In this document: in pieces, positions 13,353 to 24,592 of the stretch
Numbering within the stretch: position 1 is the stretch's first letter
Layout of the letters: each line of letters opens with the position of its first letter
Source: Buttiauxella warmboldiae
GTDB taxonomy: Bacteria > Pseudomonadota > Gammaproteobacteria > Enterobacterales > Enterobacteriaceae
Length of the DNA: 64,000 nt
Assembly: GCF_003818135.1 (NCBI RefSeq)
Contig: NZ_RPOH01000015.1
Location: 16,211-80,210, forward strand
Reading direction: 5' to 3'
Program-made: the position numbers and the translations under genes
Notes under the pieces: generated by a model
Seen by the model: only the letters and a program-made list of their open reading frames with translations
Databases searched by the model: none
What the model was told of the DNA's origin: nothing

Positions 13353-16208
13353 ATGGAAAAGACATATAACCCGCAAGATATCGAACAGCCGCTTTACGAG
13401 CACTGGGAACAGCAGGGCTACTTTAAGCCAAATGGCGACACCAGCCAGCAAAGCTTCTGCATCATGATCCCGCCGCCGAACGTTACCGGCAGCTTGCATA
13501 TGGGTCACGCCTTCCAGCAGACGATCATGGACACCATGATCCGTTACCAGCGCATGCAGGGTAAAAACACCCTGTGGCAGGCGGGCACCGACCACGCCGG
13601 CATCGCAACGCAAATGGTCGTTGAGCGCAAAATTGCCGCCGAAGAGGGGAAAACACGCCACGATTATGGCCGTGATGCCTTTATCGACAAAATCTGGCAG
13701 TGGAAGGCAGAGTCTGGCGGCACCATTACCCGTCAGATGCGTCGTCTTGGCAACTCCGTAGACTGGGAGCGCGAGCGTTTCACCATGGATGAAGGCCTGT
13801 CCAACGCGGTGAAAGAAGTGTTCGTTCGCCTGTACAAAGAAGATCTGATTTATCGCGGTAAACGCCTGGTCAACTGGGACCCTAAACTGCGCACGGCAAT
13901 TTCCGATCTGGAAGTTGAAAACCGCGAGTCCAAAGGTTCCATGTGGCACCTGCGTTATCCGCTGGCTGACGGCGCAAAAACCGCTGACGGCAAAGATTAT
14001 CTGATTGTCGCCACCACGCGTCCGGAAACCGTGCTCGGTGATACCGGCGTAGCAGTGAACCCGGAAGATCCGCGTTATAAAGATCTGATCGGTAAATTTG
14101 TGGTGCTGCCGCTGGTTAACCGTCTTATTCCGATCGTTGGCGATGAACACGCCGATATGGAAAAAGGCACCGGCTGCGTGAAGATCACGCCTGCACATGA
14201 CTTTAACGACTATGAAGTTGGCCGCCGTCATGCGCTGCCAATGATCAACATTCTGACCTTCGACGGTGATATCCGCGAAGCGGCAGAAGTGTTCGATACC
14301 AACGGCGAAGAAGCCGATGTGTATAGCAATGAAATCCCAGCTCAGTTCCAGAAATTAGAACGTTTCGCGGCGCGTAAAGCCGTGGTTGCTGCGTTCGATG
14401 AAATGGGTCTGCTGGAAGAGATCAAACCCCACGATCTGACCGTTCCTTACGGCGATCGTGGTGGCGTGGTTATCGAACCAATGCTGACCGACCAGTGGTA
14501 CGTGCGTACGGCACCGCTGGCGAAAGTGGCGGTTGAAGCGGTTGAGCAAGGCGACATTCAGTTCGTGCCGAAACAGTACGAAAACATGTACTTCTCCTGG
14601 ATGCGCGATATTCAGGACTGGTGTATCTCTCGTCAGCTGTGGTGGGGTCATCGTATCCCGGCCTGGTACGATGCCGAAGGCAACGTTTACGTTGGCCGCA
14701 ACGAAGCCGAAGTACGCGCGGAAAACAACCTGGGCGATGACGTTGTACTGAACCAGGACGAAGACGTGCTGGATACCTGGTTCTCTTCCGGTCTGTGGAC
14801 CTTCTCCACGCTCGGCTGGCCTGAGAACACCGAAGCGCTGCGCACCTTCCACCCGACCAGCGTGATGGTCAGCGGCTTCGACATCATCTTCTTCTGGATT
14901 GCGCGCATGATCATGCTGACCATGCACTTCATCAAAGACGAAGACGGCAAGCCGCAGGTTCCGTTTAAAACCGTCTACATGACCGGTCTTATCCGCGACG
15001 ACGAAGGGCAGAAAATGTCCAAGTCCAAGGGTAACGTTATCGATCCGCTGGATATGGTTGACGGTATCTCGCTGGAAGATCTGCTCGAGAAGCGTACCGG
15101 TAACATGATGCAGCCGCAGCTGGCGGAGAAAATCCGCAAGCGCACCGAGAAGCAGTTCCCGAACGGCATCGAACCGCACGGCACCGATGCGCTGCGCTTT
15201 ACGCTGGCGGCACTCGCCTCTACCGGCCGCGATATCAACTGGGACATGAAGCGCCTGGAAGGTTATCGCAACTTCTGTAACAAGCTGTGGAACGCCAGCC
15301 GCTTCGTGATGATGAATACCGAAGACCAGGATTGCGGCTTTAACGGCGGTGAAATGGTTCTGTCGCTGGCAGACCGCTGGATTCTGGCGGAATTCAACCG
15401 CACGGTGAAAGCGTACCGTGAAGCGCTGGACAGCTATCGCTTTGATATTGCTGCCAACATTCTGTACGAATTCACCTGGAACCAGTTCTGTGACTGGTAT
15501 CTGGAGCTGACCAAGCCGGTGATGAACAGCGGCACTGAAGCGGAACTGCGCGGCACGCGTAATACGCTGATTAACGTGCTGGAAGGTCTGCTGCGTCTGG
15601 CGCATCCGATCATTCCGTTCATCACTGAAACCATCTGGCAGCGCGTGAAAACCTTCAAAGGCATCACGGACGATACCATCATGCTGCAGCCGTTCCCGGC
15701 GTATAACAGCGACCAGGACGATGAAGCGGCGTTTGCGGATACCGAGTGGCTGAAAGATGTGATCACCGCGGTGCGTAATATTCGTGCCGAAATGAACATC
15801 GCGCCGAGCAAGCGCCTGGAAGTGCTGCTGCGCGGCTGTACCGAAGAGGCTATCCGTCGCGTAACCGACAACCGCACCTTCCTGCAAAACCTGGCGCGTC
15901 TGGAAAGCATCACCATTCTGCCGGTTGAGGATAAAGGCCCGGTTTCGGTGACCAAAATTATTGACGGTGCAGAGCTGCTGATCCCGATGGCAGGCCTGGT
16001 CGATAAAGCCGCCGAGCTTGCGCGTCTGGATAAAGAGATGGCGAAGCTGGATGTTGAAATTACCGCCATCGAAAACAAGCTCTCTAACGAAGGTTTTGTG
16101 GCGCGCGCGCCAGAAGCCGTGGTCGCCAAAGAGCGCGAACGTCTGGCTGCCTGCGGTGAAGCGAAAGCGAAGCTGGCTGAGCAAAAAGAAACTATCGCTG
16201 CTCTGTAA
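13353..16208 (+). CDS. valS: Valyl-tRNA synthetase
   Basis: Class Ia aminoacyl-tRNA synthetase charging tRNA-Val and editing misactivated threonine. It has 951 residues, the E. coli length. The ATP-binding HIGH-type motif reads 'HMGH' at residues 49-52 and the KMSKS motif is intact ('[10 protein letters not shown]', ~554). The CP1 editing domain lies between about 200 and 400 ('[15 protein letters not shown]'). The C-terminal ~70 residues form the ValRS tRNA-binding coiled coil ('[16 protein letters not shown]'). It is followed by a strong terminator at 16226. Confidence 0.98.
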   Translation: MEKTYNPQDIEQPLYEHWEQQGYFKPNGDTSQQSFCIMIPPPNVTGSLHMGHAFQQTIMDTMIRYQRMQGKNTLWQAGTDHAGIATQMVVERKIAAEEGKTRHDYGRDAFIDKIWQWKAESGGTITRQMRRLGNSVDWERERFTMDEGLSNAVKEVFVRLYKEDLIYRGKRLVNWDPKLRTAISDLEVENRESKGSMWHLRYPLADGAKTADGKDYLIVATTRPETVLGDTGVAVNPEDPRYKDLIGKFVVLPLVNRLIPIVGDEHADMEKGTGCVKITPAHDFNDYEVGRRHALPMINILTFDGDIREAAEVFDTNGEEADVYSNEIPAQFQKLERFAARKAVVAAFDEMGLLEEIKPHDLTVPYGDRGGVVIEPMLTDQWYVRTAPLAKVAVEAVEQGDIQFVPKQYENMYFSWMRDIQDWCISRQLWWGHRIPAWYDAEGNVYVGRNEAEVRAENNLGDDVVLNQDEDVLDTWFSSGLWTFSTLGWPENTEALRTFHPTSVMVSGFDIIFFWIARMIMLTMHFIKDEDGKPQVPFKTVYMTGLIRDDEGQKMSKSKGNVIDPLDMVDGISLEDLLEKRTGNMMQPQLAEKIRKRTEKQFPNGIEPHGTDALRFTLAALASTGRDINWDMKRLEGYRNFCNKLWNASRFVMMNTEDQDCGFNGGEMVLSLADRWILAEFNRTVKAYREALDSYRFDIAANILYEFTWNQFCDWYLELTKPVMNSGTEAELRGTRNTLINVLEGLLRLAHPIIPFITETIWQRVKTFKGITDDTIMLQPFPAYNSDQDDEAAFADTEWLKDVITAVRNIRAEMNIAPSKRLEVLLRGCTEEAIRRVTDNRTFLQNLARLESITILPVEDKGPVSVTKIIDGAELLIPMAGLVDKAAELARLDKEMAKLDVEITAIENKLSNEGFVARAPEAVVAKERERLAACGEAKAKLAEQKETIAAL

Positions 16209-16225
16209 GCGCGTTAGCTGACCTT

Positions 16226-16255
16226 AAAAGCCGGGAAACTTCCCGGCTTTTTTTT
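16226..16255 (+). terminator. Rho-independent terminator of valS
   Basis: AAAGCCGGGA (16227-16236) pairs with TCCCGGCTTT (16241-16250) and runs into an uninterrupted T tract to 16255, 18 bases after the valS stop. Confidence 0.92.
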
Positions 16256-16342
16256 GTCGCTGATTGCAATATCCTCCCTTGCGCCAGCCCAGCTGGAGTG
16301 CTATTAACTTCGGCTTATGTTCCACCAGATCTTACGAGTCAT

Positions 16343-16849
16343 ATGATGAATATCACTGCTCCGGTTAAAATCGCACTGCGCCGGATAACCGCCCAGGACA
16401 ACGCGGCTATCGCTCGTGTTATCCGTGAAGTCTCTGCTGAATACGGCTTAACGGCTGATAAAGGCTACACCGTAGCAGATCCCAATCTCGATGAGCTTTA
16501 TCAGGTTTACAGCCAGCCGGGCCATGCTTACTGGGTAGTAGAGCTGGATGGGGAAGTCGTGGGTGGCGGCGGCGTTGCGCCATTAACCTGTAGCGAACCG
16601 GATATTTGTGAATTGCAAAAGATGTATTTCCTGCCTACGGTGCGGGGTAAAGGACTGGCAAAACGGCTGGCGCTCCAGGCGATGGATTTCGCGCGTGCTG
16701 AAGGGTTTAAACGCTGCTATCTGGAAACCACGGCCTTTTTGACCGAAGCCATCGCGCTATATCAACGTTTAGGTTTTGAGCACATCAGCGAACCGCTGGG
16801 CTGTACCGGACACGTGGATTGTGAAGTGCGGATGCTGAAATCGCTGTAG
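16343..16849 (+). CDS. yjgM: YjgM, GNAT-family N-acetyltransferase
   Basis: Predicted acetyl-CoA-dependent N-acetyltransferase; the E. coli orthologue has been linked to O-acetylserine/aspartate-type substrates but I would not assign one. Two adjacent ATGs (16343, 16346) are possible; the second gives 167 residues, as in E. coli, the first 168. The acetyl-CoA motif '[18 protein letters not shown]' and the beta-bulge segment '[21 protein letters not shown]' are clear. In E. coli yjgN lies between valS and yjgM; here it is absent. It converges on rraB. Confidence 0.92.
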   Translation: MMNITAPVKIALRRITAQDNAAIARVIREVSAEYGLTADKGYTVADPNLDELYQVYSQPGHAYWVVELDGEVVGGGGVAPLTCSEPDICELQKMYFLPTVRGKGLAKRLALQAMDFARAEGFKRCYLETTAFLTEAIALYQRLGFEHISEPLGCTGHVDCEVRMLKSL

Positions 16850-16909
16850 CCTTGCCATCCTGTTGATGGGTCGGAAAATGCAGCGGTGGGGAGCCGCTGC
16901 ACGGGGAAC

Positions 16910-17335
16910 CTAGTGGCGAATGCCGTCGTCGTCTTCGTCAACGACATCGTCGTCATCGCCTTCATCACCCTCTTCGCCATTCGGATCTTCGAAGTAAGTG
17001 CCCCAGCCGTCGTACTCAACGCCAAATTTCTCGGCAAGGTTTAGCAGCTGTTCCACCTGTTCATCCAGCAGCTCGGCCTTCAGCGCGCTTTCGCTCAGTA
17101 CGTCGCAGCAGATAACGGTATCGCCCTCTTCCACTTCCAGCTCTTCCGGGTCCGTGACTTCGTAACCCATTTTGAACGCTTCAACAGCGGCTTTTTCAAG
17201 CGTTTCGAAATCGTCTGCGGAAAGGTGATGCTCGATGGTGTACAGCGCGTCAGGATCGCTGCCGTCTTCCAGTAATTCTTCAATAATCAGGCGCGTTTCT
17301 TCGCGTTGTTCTTCGAGCAGTTCTGGATTTGCCAT
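16910..17335 (-). CDS. rraB: Ribonuclease E inhibitor RraB
   Basis: Protein inhibitor that binds the C-terminal region of RNase E and alters degradosome composition. ATG at 17333-17335 ([16 protein letters not shown]) gives 141 residues, close to E. coli's 138; the longer frame up to 17470 lacks a good start and overlaps the argF promoter. The protein is strongly acidic and ends in an Asp/Glu-rich tail ([16 protein letters not shown]). It is divergent from argF, the same neighbour as argI in E. coli. About 160 bp containing the ARG boxes separates the two starts. Confidence 0.96.
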   Translation of the reverse strand: MANPELLEEQREETRLIIEELLEDGSDPDALYTIEHHLSADDFETLEKAAVEAFKMGYEVTDPEELEVEEGDTVICCDVLSESALKAELLDEQVEQLLNLAEKFGVEYDGWGTYFEDPNGEEGDEGDDDDVVDEDDDGIRH

Positions 17336-17432
17336 GGCCTTTCCCTCAATTTGTCGGCAGATGCTGCTATTTTCACACACGGCAGAGATTGCCTCCACCT
17401 TTCCCGGCAAAGTTTTTACACACGGGGTTGCA

Positions 17433-17471
17433 AATGAATATCCATACATATAAATTGAATTTATATTCAAT
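17433..17471 (+). promoter_or_regulatory. Tandem ARG boxes (ArgR operator) of argF
   Basis: Two 18-bp ARG boxes are separated by exactly 3 bp: AATGAATATCCATACATA (17433-17450) and ATTGAATTTATATTCAAT (17454-17471). The second is nearly palindromic. This spacing is the known ArgR hexamer operator layout at E. coli arginine genes. The boxes end 27 bp before the argF start, so bound ArgR would cover the promoter (likely elements: TTTACA at 17415 or TATAAA at 17449). Confidence 0.9.
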
Positions 17472-17498
17472 AAACAGTGTATGCCATGCGAGGGAAAT

Positions 17499-18506
17499 AT
17501 GAGTCACTTTTATCAAAAGCATTTTCTGAAATTACTGGATTTCACCCCTGCCCAGCTTCATGAACTACTCGCTCTTTCTAGCAAACTAAAAAATAACAAG
17601 AAAAAAGGCACTGAAATTCAGTGTCTTGCTGGAAAAAACATCGCGCTCATCTTCGAAAAAGACTCGACCCGTACGCGGTGCTCTTTCGAAGTTGCCGCAT
17701 TTGACCAGGGCGCTCGCGTCACTTATCTCGGCCCAAGCGGAAGCCAGATTGGGCATAAAGAATCAATTAAGGATACGGCGCGTGTTTTAGGCAGAATGTA
17801 CGACGGTATTCAGTATCGCGGCTTTGGTCAGGAAGTGGTTGAAACGCTGGCGCAGTATGCCGGAGTGCCGGTATGGAACGGGCTGACTAACGAGTTTCAC
17901 CCCACGCAATTGCTGGCGGACCTGCTGACCATGCAGGAACAGTTGCCGGGTAAAACCTTCCAGCAGATGACGCTGGTTTATGCTGGCGATGCGCGCAATA
18001 ACATGGGCAATTCAATGCTGGAGGCGGCGGCCTTAACCGGGCTGGATCTGCGTCTGGTGGCACCACAGGCCTGCTGGCCGGATGAAAAACTGGTGGCCGA
18101 ATGTCAGGCGCTGGCCGCGCATAACGGTGGCAAGATAACCCTGACGGAAGATGTCGCCACCGGCGTAAAAGGGGCCGATTTCATTTATACCGACGTGTGG
18201 GTATCCATGGGCGAGGCCAAAGAGAAATGGGCCGAGCGCATTAATCTGTTACGTCCTTATCAGGTTAACAGCAGGATGCTGGCATTAACCGATAATCCAG
18301 ACGTGAAGTTTATGCATTGCCTGCCTGCTTTCCATGATGACCAGACAACGCTGGGCAAACAAATGGCTGAGCAGTACGGCATGCACGGGGGAATGGAAGT
18401 GACCGATGAGGTGTTTGAGTCGGCCAGTAGCGTGGTATTCGACCAGGCTGAAAACCGGATGCATACCATTAAAGCCGTGATGGTCGCGACGCTTGCGGAT
18501 ATTTAA
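17499..18506 (+). CDS. argF: Ornithine carbamoyltransferase, anabolic (ArgF/ArgI)
   Basis: Transfers the carbamoyl group of carbamoyl phosphate to ornithine to make citrulline, step six of arginine biosynthesis. ATG at 17499 ([15 protein letters not shown]) follows GAGGG and gives 335 residues (E. coli ArgI 334); the ATG at 17481 would overlap this ribosome site. The carbamoyl-phosphate loop '[10 protein letters not shown]', '[12 protein letters not shown]' and the ornithine loop 'HCLPAFHDD' are present. The perfect ARG-box pair upstream and the rraB/tabA neighbours identify it as the biosynthetic enzyme at the E. coli argI locus. A second OTCase at 21940 belongs to the deiminase operon. Confidence 0.96.
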   Translation: MSHFYQKHFLKLLDFTPAQLHELLALSSKLKNNKKKGTEIQCLAGKNIALIFEKDSTRTRCSFEVAAFDQGARVTYLGPSGSQIGHKESIKDTARVLGRMYDGIQYRGFGQEVVETLAQYAGVPVWNGLTNEFHPTQLLADLLTMQEQLPGKTFQQMTLVYAGDARNNMGNSMLEAAALTGLDLRLVAPQACWPDEKLVAECQALAAHNGGKITLTEDVATGVKGADFIYTDVWVSMGEAKEKWAERINLLRPYQVNSRMLALTDNPDVKFMHCLPAFHDDQTTLGKQMAEQYGMHGGMEVTDEVFESASSVVFDQAENRMHTIKAVMVATLADI

Positions 18507-18515
18507 TCAAAGATA

Positions 18516-18537
18516 GCGGATGGTTTAAACCATCCGC
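18516..18537. terminator. Perfect palindrome between argF and tabA
   Basis: GCGGATGGTTTAAACCATCCGC is an uninterrupted 22-bp palindrome 9 bases after the argF stop, between convergent genes. It lacks a long T tract, so it is probably a bidirectional 3'-end hairpin rather than a strong terminator. Confidence 0.5.
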
Positions 18538-18549
18538 CCTGTTCAGCTG

Positions 18550-19029
<480 letters not shown>

Positions 19030-19535
19030 TCAATAGTTGTTTTATACGACCAAATTTTTCAAACGACCAGATCTTTCCGCCGGATTTCTGCACTTACGCA
19101 TAGTTATCTAAAAATTTTTCACATCTCAGGGATAATTTTTGGGTTTTTATTCACAAATACAACATAAATGCAAAACAGACGGACATTGCAACCTCTGCAA
19201 CACGTTGCTTTATAACAATAAATATCTAAGATACGGTTATCGCTCACAGTTTACACTTCGTAAAATAGTGCAAATTCGAAAATAATTATCCCTGCCAGAT
19301 TGTTTTTTTTAAAATAATTAATAGTTGATTTTGCATAAGCATTTCACCATTAAAAATAAACCTTATTTTTCAATTACATATATGACATTATTTTTATTTC
19401 ATGATTCTATGAATTTCCCCTCATTAAATAAAAAATCGCTATTCCCGGTTTTTATTCACCATGGTCATTTTATTTATCATCAATATTCAGACTTTTATCA
19501 ATTAATTCCCCATTTATTTACCTGGCACCACAACG

Positions 19536-19577
19536 CGTGACAAATATCACATTAAATAACTGCAATGATTTTAGTAT
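19536..19577 (+). promoter_or_regulatory. CRP/FNR-type site and -10 box of the arc operon
   Basis: CGTGA-CAAATA-TCACA (19536-19551) matches the CRP consensus TGTGA-N6-TCACA in 9 of 10 core bases and is a palindromic GTGAC-N4-ATCAC. A -10-like TAGTAT at 19572-19577 predicts a start near 19585, placing the site at about -41.5, the class II activator position. FNR is an alternative since the half-site TGA..TCA is shared, but the G at the discriminating position favours CRP. The rest of 19003-19671 is AT rich with no coding signal that I trust. Confidence 0.6.
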
Positions 19578-19671
19578 AGGCCCCGAGTTAAGTTATCAAA
19601 TATATCTGGTCAAGGGAGAGGAATCCTTTGAGCCACGGAGATATTTTTCAGAGTAATTTAAGGGAATAATT

Positions 19672-20892
19672 ATGGACAAACATTTTGTCGGTTCAGAAAT
19701 TGGTCAATTACGTAGCGTTATGCTGCACCGCCCCAACCTCAGCCTGAAAAGATTAACGCCATCAAACTGCCAGGAATTATTGTTTGACGATGTCTTATCC
19801 GTAGAGCGTGCGGGTGCCGAGCATGATATATTCGCCAATAATTTACGCCAGCAAGGTGTCGAAGTTTTATTATTAACCGATCTCATTACTGAGACTTTAG
19901 ATAATCGCGAAGCAAAAGACTGGTTGCTTGAAACACAAATTTCCGATTACCGTTTAGGCCCCACTTTCGCCTCTGACGTTCGCAGTTGGCTGGCGGATAT
20001 GCCGCACCGTGAGCTGGCAAGACGCCTGAGTGGCGGCCTGACTTACAGTGAAATCCCAAATTATGTAAGCAATATGGTGGTGGATATTCATCAGGCCTCT
20101 GACTTTATCATAAAGCCATTACCGAACCATTTATTTACTCGTGACACCTCTTGCTGGATTTATAATGGCGTGTCAATCAACCCAATGGCTAAACGTGCTC
20201 GCCAACGCGAAACAAATAATTTAAGAGCTATTTATCGCTGGCACGAAAAATTCGCTAATGGTGATTTCATTAAATATTATGGCGATGAAAACATTAATTA
20301 CGATCACGCCACTATTGAAGGCGGTGATGTATTAGTTATTGGTCGTGGTGCGGTATTAGTTGGCCTGTCTGAGCGCACCACGCCACAGGGTGTCGAGTTC
20401 CTCGCTCAATCTTTATTTAAGCATCAGCAGGCGACCCGCGTTATTGCCGTTGAATTACCAAAACACCGTTCCTGCATGCACCTCGATACGGTTATGACGC
20501 ATATCAATGTGGATACTTTCTCGGTTTATCCCGAAGTAGTGCGTAAAGATTCACAATGCTGGACGCTGACACCAGACGGGCGCGGCGGCATTAAGCGTCA
20601 TCAGGAGCCGCACCTGCTGCACGCCATTGAAGTGGCGCTCGGAATTGACCAGGTTCGGTTGATTACCACCGGCGGCGATGCGTTTGAAGCCGAACGTGAG
20701 CAATGGAATGACGCCAATAACGTCCTGACCGTGCGTCCAGGAGTCGTGATCGGCTACGAGCGCAATATCTGGACCAACGAAAAATATGATAAAGCCGGTA
20801 TCACCGTGCTGGCAATTCCAGGTGACGAACTCGGCCGCGGTCGCGGCGGCGCACGCTGCATGAGCTGCCCATTAGAGCGTGATGGAATTTGA
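19672..20892 (+). CDS. arcA: Arginine deiminase
   Basis: Hydrolyses arginine to citrulline and ammonia, the first step of the ADI pathway that yields ATP anaerobically and raises pH. It has 406 residues, typical of the family. Guanidinium-binding and catalytic segments are visible: '[12 protein letters not shown]', '[12 protein letters not shown]', '[10 protein letters not shown]' and the C-terminal '[13 protein letters not shown]', where Cys396 should be the nucleophile. ATG at 19672 follows AAGGGAA. It leads arcA-arcC-arcB-carrier, a Salmonella-type operon absent from E. coli K-12. Its lower G+C start region resembles the preceding AT-rich gap. The symbol is the ADI gene, not the ArcA response regulator. 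Confidence 0.97.
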   Translation: MDKHFVGSEIGQLRSVMLHRPNLSLKRLTPSNCQELLFDDVLSVERAGAEHDIFANNLRQQGVEVLLLTDLITETLDNREAKDWLLETQISDYRLGPTFASDVRSWLADMPHRELARRLSGGLTYSEIPNYVSNMVVDIHQASDFIIKPLPNHLFTRDTSCWIYNGVSINPMAKRARQRETNNLRAIYRWHEKFANGDFIKYYGDENINYDHATIEGGDVLVIGRGAVLVGLSERTTPQGVEFLAQSLFKHQQATRVIAVELPKHRSCMHLDTVMTHINVDTFSVYPEVVRKDSQCWTLTPDGRGGIKRHQEPHLLHAIEVALGIDQVRLITTGGDAFEAEREQWNDANNVLTVRPGVVIGYERNIWTNEKYDKAGITVLAIPGDELGRGRGGARCMSCPLERDGI

Positions 20893-20908
20893 GATAAGGA
20901 GTTTCAGG

Positions 20909-21820
20909 ATGAAGATAAAACCCACTCTCGTCGTCGCTCTGGGCGGTAATGCGCTGTTAAAACGCGGCGAGCCACTGGAAGCGGATATCCAGCGTAAGAA
21001 TATTGATATCGCAGCAAAAACTATCGCCGCATTAACCGAACAATGGCGCGTGGTACTGGTGCATGGTAATGGGCCGCAGGTGGGCTTACTGGCATTACAA
21101 AACAGCGCTTACAGCAAAGTAGCCGCCTATCCGCTGGATATTCTGGGGGCGGAAAGCCAGGGAATGATCGGCTATATGCTGCAACAGTCGCTGAAAAACC
21201 AGCTGCCGAACCGCGAAGTCAGCGTGCTGCTGACGCAGGTTGAAGTGGATGCAAACGACCCTGCGTTCCAGAACCCGACCAAATACATCGGCCCGGTGTA
21301 TGACAAGGCGCAGGCCGACATATTGACTGCGGAAAAAGGCTGGACAGTAAAAGCCGACGGCCACTATTTCCGCCGCGTGGTGCCGTCACCTCAGCCGATG
21401 CGCATCGTAGAAAGCGATGCGATTACTGCACTCATCCAGCGTGACCATTTGGTGATTTGTAACGGCGGCGGCGGTGTGCCGGTGGTAGAAAAAACCGGTG
21501 GCTTACACGGTATTGAAGCCGTTATTGATAAGGATCTTTCAGCGGCCTTGCTGGCACGCCAGATTGAAGCCAGCGCCCTGCTTATTCTCACCGATACTGA
21601 TGCGGTGTATCTCGACTGGGGCACCGCAACGCAACGCCCAATTTCTCAAATCACTCCGCAAGAGTTAGACGCCATGGTATTTGATGCCGGTTCGATGGGG
21701 CCAAAAGTTGCCGCCTGTAGCAAGTTCGTGGCGCAGTGCCACGGGATTGCGGGAATTGGGCCGCTTGAGGATGGCCCGGCGATTCTGGCCGGTGAGAAAG
21801 GGACGCTGATTCGCGAGTGA
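20909..21820 (+). CDS. arcC: Carbamate kinase
   Basis: Converts carbamoyl phosphate and ADP to carbamate and ATP, the energy-yielding step of the ADI pathway. ATG at 20909 ([17 protein letters not shown]) follows AAGGAG and gives 303 residues, usual for the family; the frame extends upstream to 20879 only through the end of arcA. The amino-acid-kinase signature '[13 protein letters not shown]', '[13 protein letters not shown]' and '[12 protein letters not shown]' are intact. It starts 16 bases after arcA. It is separated from arcB by a GC-rich palindromic repeat that may tune expression of the distal genes. Confidence 0.97.
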   Translation: MKIKPTLVVALGGNALLKRGEPLEADIQRKNIDIAAKTIAALTEQWRVVLVHGNGPQVGLLALQNSAYSKVAAYPLDILGAESQGMIGYMLQQSLKNQLPNREVSVLLTQVEVDANDPAFQNPTKYIGPVYDKAQADILTAEKGWTVKADGHYFRRVVPSPQPMRIVESDAITALIQRDHLVICNGGGGVPVVEKTGGLHGIEAVIDKDLSAALLARQIEASALLILTDTDAVYLDWGTATQRPISQITPQELDAMVFDAGSMGPKVAACSKFVAQCHGIAGIGPLEDGPAILAGEKGTLIRE

Positions 21821-21831
21821 GCGTTGAGTTT

Positions 21832-21908
21832 AAACCACCCTCACCCTCTCCTGGAGGAGGACTGTACGACCTTCTCCCCCAACTGGGGGAAAGGACCGGG
21901 GTGAGGGG
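21832..21908. repeat. GC-rich intergenic palindromic repeat, copy B
   Basis: Between arcC and arcB, CCCTCACCCTCTCC (from 21837) pairs over a distance with GGGGTGAGGGG (21898-21908); an inner hairpin joins CTTCTCCCCC to GGGGGAAAGG. It resembles the repeat at 12779-12862. Lying inside an operon, it would form a stable mRNA hairpin between the kinase and OTCase genes. Confidence 0.65.
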
Positions 21909-21939
21909 AAAAAAATCAATAATCAAAGGGACAACTAAA

Positions 21940-22944
21940 ATGACTATCAACTTGAAAAACCGCAATTTTCTGAAACTTCTCGATTTCAAATCTGAAGAAA
22001 TCCAGCATCTGATCGACCTGGCTCTGCAACTGAAAGCCGCAAAATATAACGGGACTGAAAAGAAAACCCTGGTCGGCAAAAATATTGCGCTGATATTTGA
22101 AAAAAGCTCCACCCGCACCCGCTGTGCATTTGAGGTCGCCGCCTTTGATCAAGGCGCGCTGGTCACTTACCTCGGCCCAAGCGGCTCGCAGATTGGCCAT
22201 AAAGAGTCAATGAAAGATACCGCACGCGTTCTGGGCCGCATGTATGACGGCATCGAATATCGCGGTTTTGGCCAGGCTATCGTTGAAGAGCTTGGTGAAT
22301 TTGCCGGAGTTCCGGTGTGGAACGGCCTGACCAACGAATTCCACCCAACGCAAATCCTGGCCGATCTAATGACCATGCTTGAGCATTCGCCGGGTAAAAA
22401 ACTCAATCAACTCTCCTTCGCTTACCTGGGCGATGCCCGCAATAACATGGGCAACTCGCTGATGGTCGGGGCGGCGAAAATGGGGATGGATATCCGCCTT
22501 GTGGCGCCAAAAGCTTTCTGGCCGGAAAGCGCCCTGGTTGAGCAATGCCAGGCTATCGCCAGGCAAACAGGAGCTCGCATCATGCTGACCGACAGCGTGG
22601 AAGAAGGGGTCGCAGGGGTCAATTTCCTCTACACCGATGTGTGGGTATCGATGGGTGAGCCAAAAGAGGCGTGGGCTGAACGCGTCAGTTTGATGACGCC
22701 GTACCAGGTCAATCAGCAAGTGGTGAATGCCACCGGCAATCCCGAGGTGAAATTTATGCACTGCCTGCCCGCGTTCCATAACGAGCACACCACGATGGGC
22801 CGCGAAATCGAAGAAACCTACGGCCTTAAAGGACTGGAAGTCACAGAAGAAGTCTTTGAGTCACCAAACTCCATCGTCTTCGACGAAGCCGAAAACCGCA
22901 TGCATACCATCAAAGCAGTAATGGTTGCCACGCTTGGCGAGTAG
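21940..22944 (+). CDS. arcB: Ornithine carbamoyltransferase, catabolic (ArcB)
   Basis: In the ADI pathway this enzyme works in the phosphorolysis direction, splitting citrulline into ornithine and carbamoyl phosphate for carbamate kinase. ATG at 21940 ([16 protein letters not shown]) follows AAAGGGA and gives 334 residues; the frame extending back to 21817 reads through the repeat and is not credible. Carbamoyl-phosphate loop '[10 protein letters not shown]' (CAFE, as in Pseudomonas ArcB, versus CSFE in argF here), '[12 protein letters not shown]' and 'HCLPAFHNE' are visible. It is a clear paralogue of the argF product at 17499. Assignment as catabolic rests on operon context and the ArcB-like N-terminus. 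Confidence 0.93.
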   Translation: MTINLKNRNFLKLLDFKSEEIQHLIDLALQLKAAKYNGTEKKTLVGKNIALIFEKSSTRTRCAFEVAAFDQGALVTYLGPSGSQIGHKESMKDTARVLGRMYDGIEYRGFGQAIVEELGEFAGVPVWNGLTNEFHPTQILADLMTMLEHSPGKKLNQLSFAYLGDARNNMGNSLMVGAAKMGMDIRLVAPKAFWPESALVEQCQAIARQTGARIMLTDSVEEGVAGVNFLYTDVWVSMGEPKEAWAERVSLMTPYQVNQQVVNATGNPEVKFMHCLPAFHNEHTTMGREIEETYGLKGLEVTEEVFESPNSIVFDEAENRMHTIKAVMVATLGE

Positions 22945-22953
22945 TTAGCAGGA

Positions 22954-22983
22954 GGATAACCGGGGCACCTTCCCCGGTTATCC
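22954..22983 (+). promoter_or_regulatory. 12-bp intercistronic hairpin arcB-carrier
   Basis: GGATAACCGGGG (22954-22965) and CCCCGGTTATCC (22972-22983) form a perfect stem with a six-base loop directly after arcB. Without a T tract it should act as an mRNA-stabilising or partial-termination element rather than a full terminator. Confidence 0.5.
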
Positions 22984-23013
22984 CTACCCTGAAGTTCATA
23001 AGGAAGCTGAACC

Positions 23014-24417
23014 ATGACTAAATTCAAGTTCCCCTCAGCCTACACCATCCTGTTTGTGTTAATTGCCCTGGTCGCTGCAATGAGTTGGGTCGTCCCCGCA
23101 GGTCAATACGATATGGCAATGAATGAGGTGTTGGGCAAAGAAGTTCCGGTAGCGGGCACTTATCAGAACGTTCCCGCCAACCCACAAGGGTTAGTCAACG
23201 TACTGATGGCACCGATTAACGGCCTGTATAACCATGAAACCAACGAAGCGGGTGCGATTGATGTTGCGCTGTTCATTCTGATCATCGGTGGCTTTTTGGG
23301 GATCGTGACAAAAACCGGAGCCATTGATGCCGGTATTGAACGTGTAACAGAACGACTACGCGGCCGCGAAGAGTGGATGATCCCAATCCTGATGGGGCTA
23401 TTTGCCGCAGGCGGCACTATCTATGGCATGGCCGAAGAATCACTTCCGTTCTATACCCTGTTAGTTCCCGTCATGATTGCCGCCCGTTTTGATCCGGTGG
23501 TTGCGGCAGCCACAATATTACTCGGCGCCGGGATCGGAACGCTCGGCTCCACGATCAACCCTTTCGCTACCGTTATTGCCGCTAACGCCGCAGGCATTCC
23601 CTTTACCCATGGTATTGGGCTACGCGTTGCGATGTTAGTCGTCGGCTGGTTTATCTGCGTCGCTTATGTCATGCGCTATGCCCGCATGGTACGTAAAGAT
23701 CCAGGCCGCTCGCTGGTCGCTGATAAATTAGAAGAAGATCGCGCCTGGTTCCTGCGTAACCGAAAACAAGACGCCCTTGAGTTCACCACCACTCGCAAAA
23801 TTGTGCTGGCAATCTTTACCCTCGCCTTCGCCGTAATGATTTATGGTGTTTCGGTTCTGGGCTGGTGGATGGCAGAAATTTCCGCCGTCTTCCTCGGCTC
23901 AGCGATTGTTGTCGGGCTAATCGCCCGCATGAGCGAAGAAGAGATCACCGGTAACTTTATTGACGGCGCGCGCGATCTGCTCGGCGTGGCGCTGATCATC
24001 GGTATCGCTCGTGGGATCGTGGTGATTATGGACAGAGGTATGATCACCCATACCATTCTGCATAGCGCCGAAGGTCTGGTGGCGGGCCTCCCGAGCGTCA
24101 TGTTTATCAACGTGATGTACTGGCTGGAAGTGGTGCTCTCTTTCCTGGTGCCTTCATCTTCAGGTTTGGCGGTTTTGACCATGCCAATTATGGCGCCGCT
24201 GGGTGATTTTGCCGGTGTTAGCCGCGATTTAATCGTCACCGCCTATCAATCAGCATCCGGCATCGTCAATCTTGTCACACCGACTTCTGCGGTAGTCATG
24301 GGGGGCCTGGCCATTGCCCGCGTGCCCTATATGCGCTGGCTCAAATGGGTCGCTCCGCTGCTCGGCATCCTGACCGTGCTGGTAATGGCGACCCTGAGTA
24401 TTGGCACCATGTTATAA
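23014..24417 (+). CDS. YfcC/ArcD-type membrane carrier, probable arginine/ornithine exchanger
   Basis: Inner-membrane protein of 467 residues with about 12 hydrophobic segments, of the YfcC branch of the DcuC/IT superfamily. Position as fourth gene of the ADI operon implies it supplies arginine and exports ornithine, like classical ArcD antiporters, though it is not recognisably the APC-family ArcD. Seen in sequence: an N-terminal helix 'YTILFVLIALVAAMSWVVPAG', the family-like loop 'GAGIGTLGSTINPFAT' and a second re-entrant-like loop 'LVPSSSGLAVLTMP'. ATG at 23014 follows AAGGAAGC. The family is certain; substrate is inferred from context. Confidence 0.85.
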   Translation: MTKFKFPSAYTILFVLIALVAAMSWVVPAGQYDMAMNEVLGKEVPVAGTYQNVPANPQGLVNVLMAPINGLYNHETNEAGAIDVALFILIIGGFLGIVTKTGAIDAGIERVTERLRGREEWMIPILMGLFAAGGTIYGMAEESLPFYTLLVPVMIAARFDPVVAAATILLGAGIGTLGSTINPFATVIAANAAGIPFTHGIGLRVAMLVVGWFICVAYVMRYARMVRKDPGRSLVADKLEEDRAWFLRNRKQDALEFTTTRKIVLAIFTLAFAVMIYGVSVLGWWMAEISAVFLGSAIVVGLIARMSEEEITGNFIDGARDLLGVALIIGIARGIVVIMDRGMITHTILHSAEGLVAGLPSVMFINVMYWLEVVLSFLVPSSSGLAVLTMPIMAPLGDFAGVSRDLIVTAYQSASGIVNLVTPTSAVVMGGLAIARVPYMRWLKWVAPLLGILTVLVMATLSIGTML

Positions 24418-24592
24418 CGGGCTGCGACATTTCACTCAGGTTAGCGGTGGCAGAACCTGAGTGAATAGCGAAATACGCCTTGTTTTACTACTTGTTATCT
24501 AACAAAAAAGTAAAACTACGATCCAGTAAACAGTTTAAAACTATCCATCGCGTAAATTATTAACCTGAATAACACATGGAATGGTGAATATT

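Noticed and set aside
13158..16184. Long antisense frames (357, 609 and 231 codons) opposite valS
   Set aside because: Mirror frames of a high-G+C gene with strong codon bias; compositions rich in His, Arg and Gln with no family features.
19325..19540. 71-codon frame in the AT-rich region before arcA
   Set aside because: Composition is that of non-coding AT-rich DNA (Phe, His, Leu runs), no ribosome site, and it ends on the CRP-type site.
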